Assembly: GCA_964631565.1 (NCBI GenBank) | Contig: CAZVYJ010000004.1 | Span: 27,555-91,554 of the forward strand | DNA length: 64,000 nucleotides | Reading direction: 5' to 3' | Source of the DNA: CAZVYJ01 sp964631565 | GTDB taxonomy: Bacteria; Planctomycetota; Phycisphaerae; SM23-33 | In this document: positions 62,459-64,000 of the stretch, piece after piece | Numbering within the stretch: position 1 is the stretch's first letter | Layout of the letters: each line of letters begins with the position of its first letter | Notes under the pieces: generated by a model | Databases searched by the model: none | Told to the model about the DNA's origin: nothing | What the model saw: only the letters and a program-made list of their open reading frames with translations | Translations under genes and position numbers: made by a program

Positions 62459-62950
62459 ATGGGCAGGTATCTTGTAATTTTAGTAGTCTGCTTTTTCTGC
62501 CTGGTTGTGCTGGAATTGCTGCTATATCTGCGGCGATGGCAGCGCAACAGGCGGATGATATACCTCTGGGCCGGCAAAAACGGCTATGCCGTGCACAACG
62601 CGACAATTGAGGGGCAGATGTTCTGGATAATCCTGTGGCTGTTCGGACTGTTTCTGCTGATTTATGTAGCCGGCACACTGGCTTTCTCGGAGCTTATGGA
62701 GTCCTGGGACATCAAAATGCTTACCGATGACGAAAAGGGTCCGTCGCTGTGGGCGGTCATGGGGCTGTTGTGCCTGTTCGGTGTGATTTATTATGTGACC
62801 GGCAGGCTGGCCCGCTCCTGGCTGCGTCAGTCATGGCACATTATCGTCATGGATGACGAAGGCGGCATTCGCACTGGCAGGATATATTTCGGCCGATCCG
62901 AGCATCTCGGCGATGACGCGGCCGAGGGCATGGAAGTCCGCTGGCTTTAG
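62459..62950 (+). CDS. three-helix membrane protein of unknown function
   Basis: A 163-residue protein with hydrophobic helices at about 4-24, 54-76 and 98-118 and charged segments between (LRRWQRNRR; DDEKGP). No family is recognised. It starts 12 bases after the DUF167 gene in the same direction, so it may belong to the leuD transcript. Confidence 0.75.
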   Translation: MGRYLVILVVCFFCLVVLELLLYLRRWQRNRRMIYLWAGKNGYAVHNATIEGQMFWIILWLFGLFLLIYVAGTLAFSELMESWDIKMLTDDEKGPSLWAVMGLLCLFGVIYYVTGRLARSWLRQSWHIIVMDDEGGIRTGRIYFGRSEHLGDDAAEGMEVRWL

Positions 62951-62978
62951 ACGACAAGCAGGGAGTTCAGGCGATGGA

Positions 62979-63860
62979 TTATTCCATCGCCACTTGCCGG
63001 TCCTGCCACGTTTTCGCGATGGTTTTTTCGCGGCGTTTCTGCGCCTCGGTGAGCAGTTTTTCGATGCCGACGGCGTCGCCGAGTTCCAGCAGGTCTCGCA
63101 GTTGGCAGAGGTTTTCATCCAGCGTGTCGAGAGCGTCCAGCACTGCTTTGCGATTGGTCAGGAAGATATCCCGCCACATTTCCGGGCTGCCGCCGGCCAG
63201 ACGGGTCATGTCCCTGAAACCGGTAGCTGCAACGTTAAAGTCGGCGTCCTTCGGCAGCATCATCAGCATGGCCGACAGCGCATGCGGCAGATGAGAAACC
63301 CTCGCGACGGCCTTGTCGTGGGCAGCCGGCGACATCCTCAGCGTTTTCATGCCAAGCGTCTGCCAGAATTTTTCAACCCGATCAGCCAGCGCTTTTGTTG
63401 TCCGGCCTGTCGGCGTGATTATGCAGGTAGCGCCTTCGAAAAGGTCTGCCCGGGCGAAAGACGGGCCTGTTCGCTCGCTGCCGGCCATCGGATGGCTGCC
63501 TACAAACCGGTCGCCGCCGAGAATTTTTTCCGCCATCTGAACGACGCGGGCCTTGGTCGAGCCAACATCGGTAACCATCGCGCCTGGCTTGAGGGCAGGC
63601 TTTATCGCTTCGAGATGTTTTGCGAACGCGCCGACCGGTGTGGCGAGTATCACCATGTCACTCCCGGTCACAGCCTCGGCCGGGTCGAGATGCGCGGTAT
63701 CTATCGCGCCGACGGCCAGGGCCTCGTCCAGGCTGGACTGCCTGCGTCCCACGCCCGCTATGCGGACATCGGGATCGTGGGCCTTTATCGCCAGCCCGGC
63801 CGACCCGCCAAGCAGGCCCACACCGATGATGGTTACGTGATGCAATTTCTGTTCAGCCAT
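62979..63860 (-). CDS. tyrA: prephenate dehydrogenase
   Basis: A 293-residue TyrA. The ATG at 63860 has AGGAAAAT directly before it. Rossmann motif IIGVGLLGGSAGLAIKAH opens the protein; then DVGSTKARVV, and the key histidine in GSHPMAGSERTGP, and SHLPHALSAMLM. It converts prephenate to hydroxyphenylpyruvate in tyrosine synthesis. It converges with the membrane-protein gene. Confidence 0.94.
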   Translation of the reverse strand: MAEQKLHHVTIIGVGLLGGSAGLAIKAHDPDVRIAGVGRRQSSLDEALAVGAIDTAHLDPAEAVTGSDMVILATPVGAFAKHLEAIKPALKPGAMVTDVGSTKARVVQMAEKILGGDRFVGSHPMAGSERTGPSFARADLFEGATCIITPTGRTTKALADRVEKFWQTLGMKTLRMSPAAHDKAVARVSHLPHALSAMLMMLPKDADFNVAATGFRDMTRLAGGSPEMWRDIFLTNRKAVLDALDTLDENLCQLRDLLELGDAVGIEKLLTEAQKRREKTIAKTWQDRQVAME

Positions 63861-63952
63861 ATTTTCCTGCTGCAACACTACCAAGAGGCCGCTTTACGGT
63901 CAACTTGCCATGTTCAAGGTTTTGCCATTGGCCCTCGCCGGGATTTGCTGAC

Positions 63953-64000
63953 TCATCCCCAGTTTTCATGGCTGAGTTCCTTTCGGAGTTCCCGCATGAG
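63953..64000 (-). CDS. C-terminal codons of an upstream gene, cut by the window edge
   Basis: On the minus strand a frame open to the right edge ends in LMRELRKELSHENWG and stops at TGA. It lies 93 bases ahead of tyrA. Too short to name; an overlapping short frame from 63969 is the alternative. Confidence 0.3.
   Translation of the reverse strand, partial: LMRELRKELSHENWG

Overview
This is a bacterial chromosome segment of moderately high GC content, densely packed and mostly co-oriented. The gene content (very long sigma-54-type flagellar operon with many accessory lipoproteins, NPCBM and CBM9-type secreted proteins, AsmA-like proteins, a GcvT-SHMT fusion, chromosomal ParB) suggests a diderm from the Planctomycetota, perhaps class Phycisphaerae. 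That placement is inference from gene style, not from a marker gene. I saw no rRNA, tRNA, CRISPR array, insertion sequence or prophage.

Layout. 1-1772 (minus): truncated NPCBM-domain secreted protein. 1995-26498 (minus): one nearly uninterrupted flagellar locus. In transcription order it holds a TPR/STN-like membrane protein, a secreted TPR protein, a sigma-54 activator, flgB, flgC, fliE, fliF, fliG, fliH, fliI, fliJ, a MotE-like protein, motA, two motB paralogues, fliL, fliM, fliN, fliO, fliP, fliQ, fliR, flhB, flhA, a small membrane protein, fliA, two mini-proteins, two lipoproteins and an FlgM-like protein. Near-perfect -24/-12 promoters stand at its head (26604-26619) and before fliO (10886-10901). 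The activator in the operon, the two sigma-54 promoters and the distal fliA/flgM-like pair suggest a complete sigma-54 to sigma-28 cascade. 26863-29391 (minus): large modular lipoprotein with an HExxH motif and its own terminator. 29741-38423: cell-envelope block (two AsmA-like proteins, a YihY/BrkB-type membrane protein, three lipoproteins, one with an LNS2-like HAD fold). 38460-41660 (minus): carB.

41797-50886 (minus): a glycine operon behind a tandem glycine riboswitch: D-2-hydroxyacid dehydrogenase, class I/II aminotransferase, GcvT-SHMT fusion, gcvH, gcvPA, gcvPB, lipB. Read as a pathway, it can carry glycine through serine and hydroxypyruvate to D-glycerate, and lipB supports lipoylation of GcvH. 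51173-55032 (minus): parB, two perfect parS-like palindromes, asnB and a membrane protein. 55202-57723: dUTPase-like protein and transketolase, convergent on a shared terminator. 57724-59710: two AT-rich, gene-poor stretches around a HAD protein, with a candidate small RNA or attenuated leader, a 32-residue membrane peptide and strong inverted repeats. 59711-63860: kinase-like protein, pyrF, leuD, DUF167 protein, membrane protein and tyrA. A few codons of another minus-strand frame reach the right edge.
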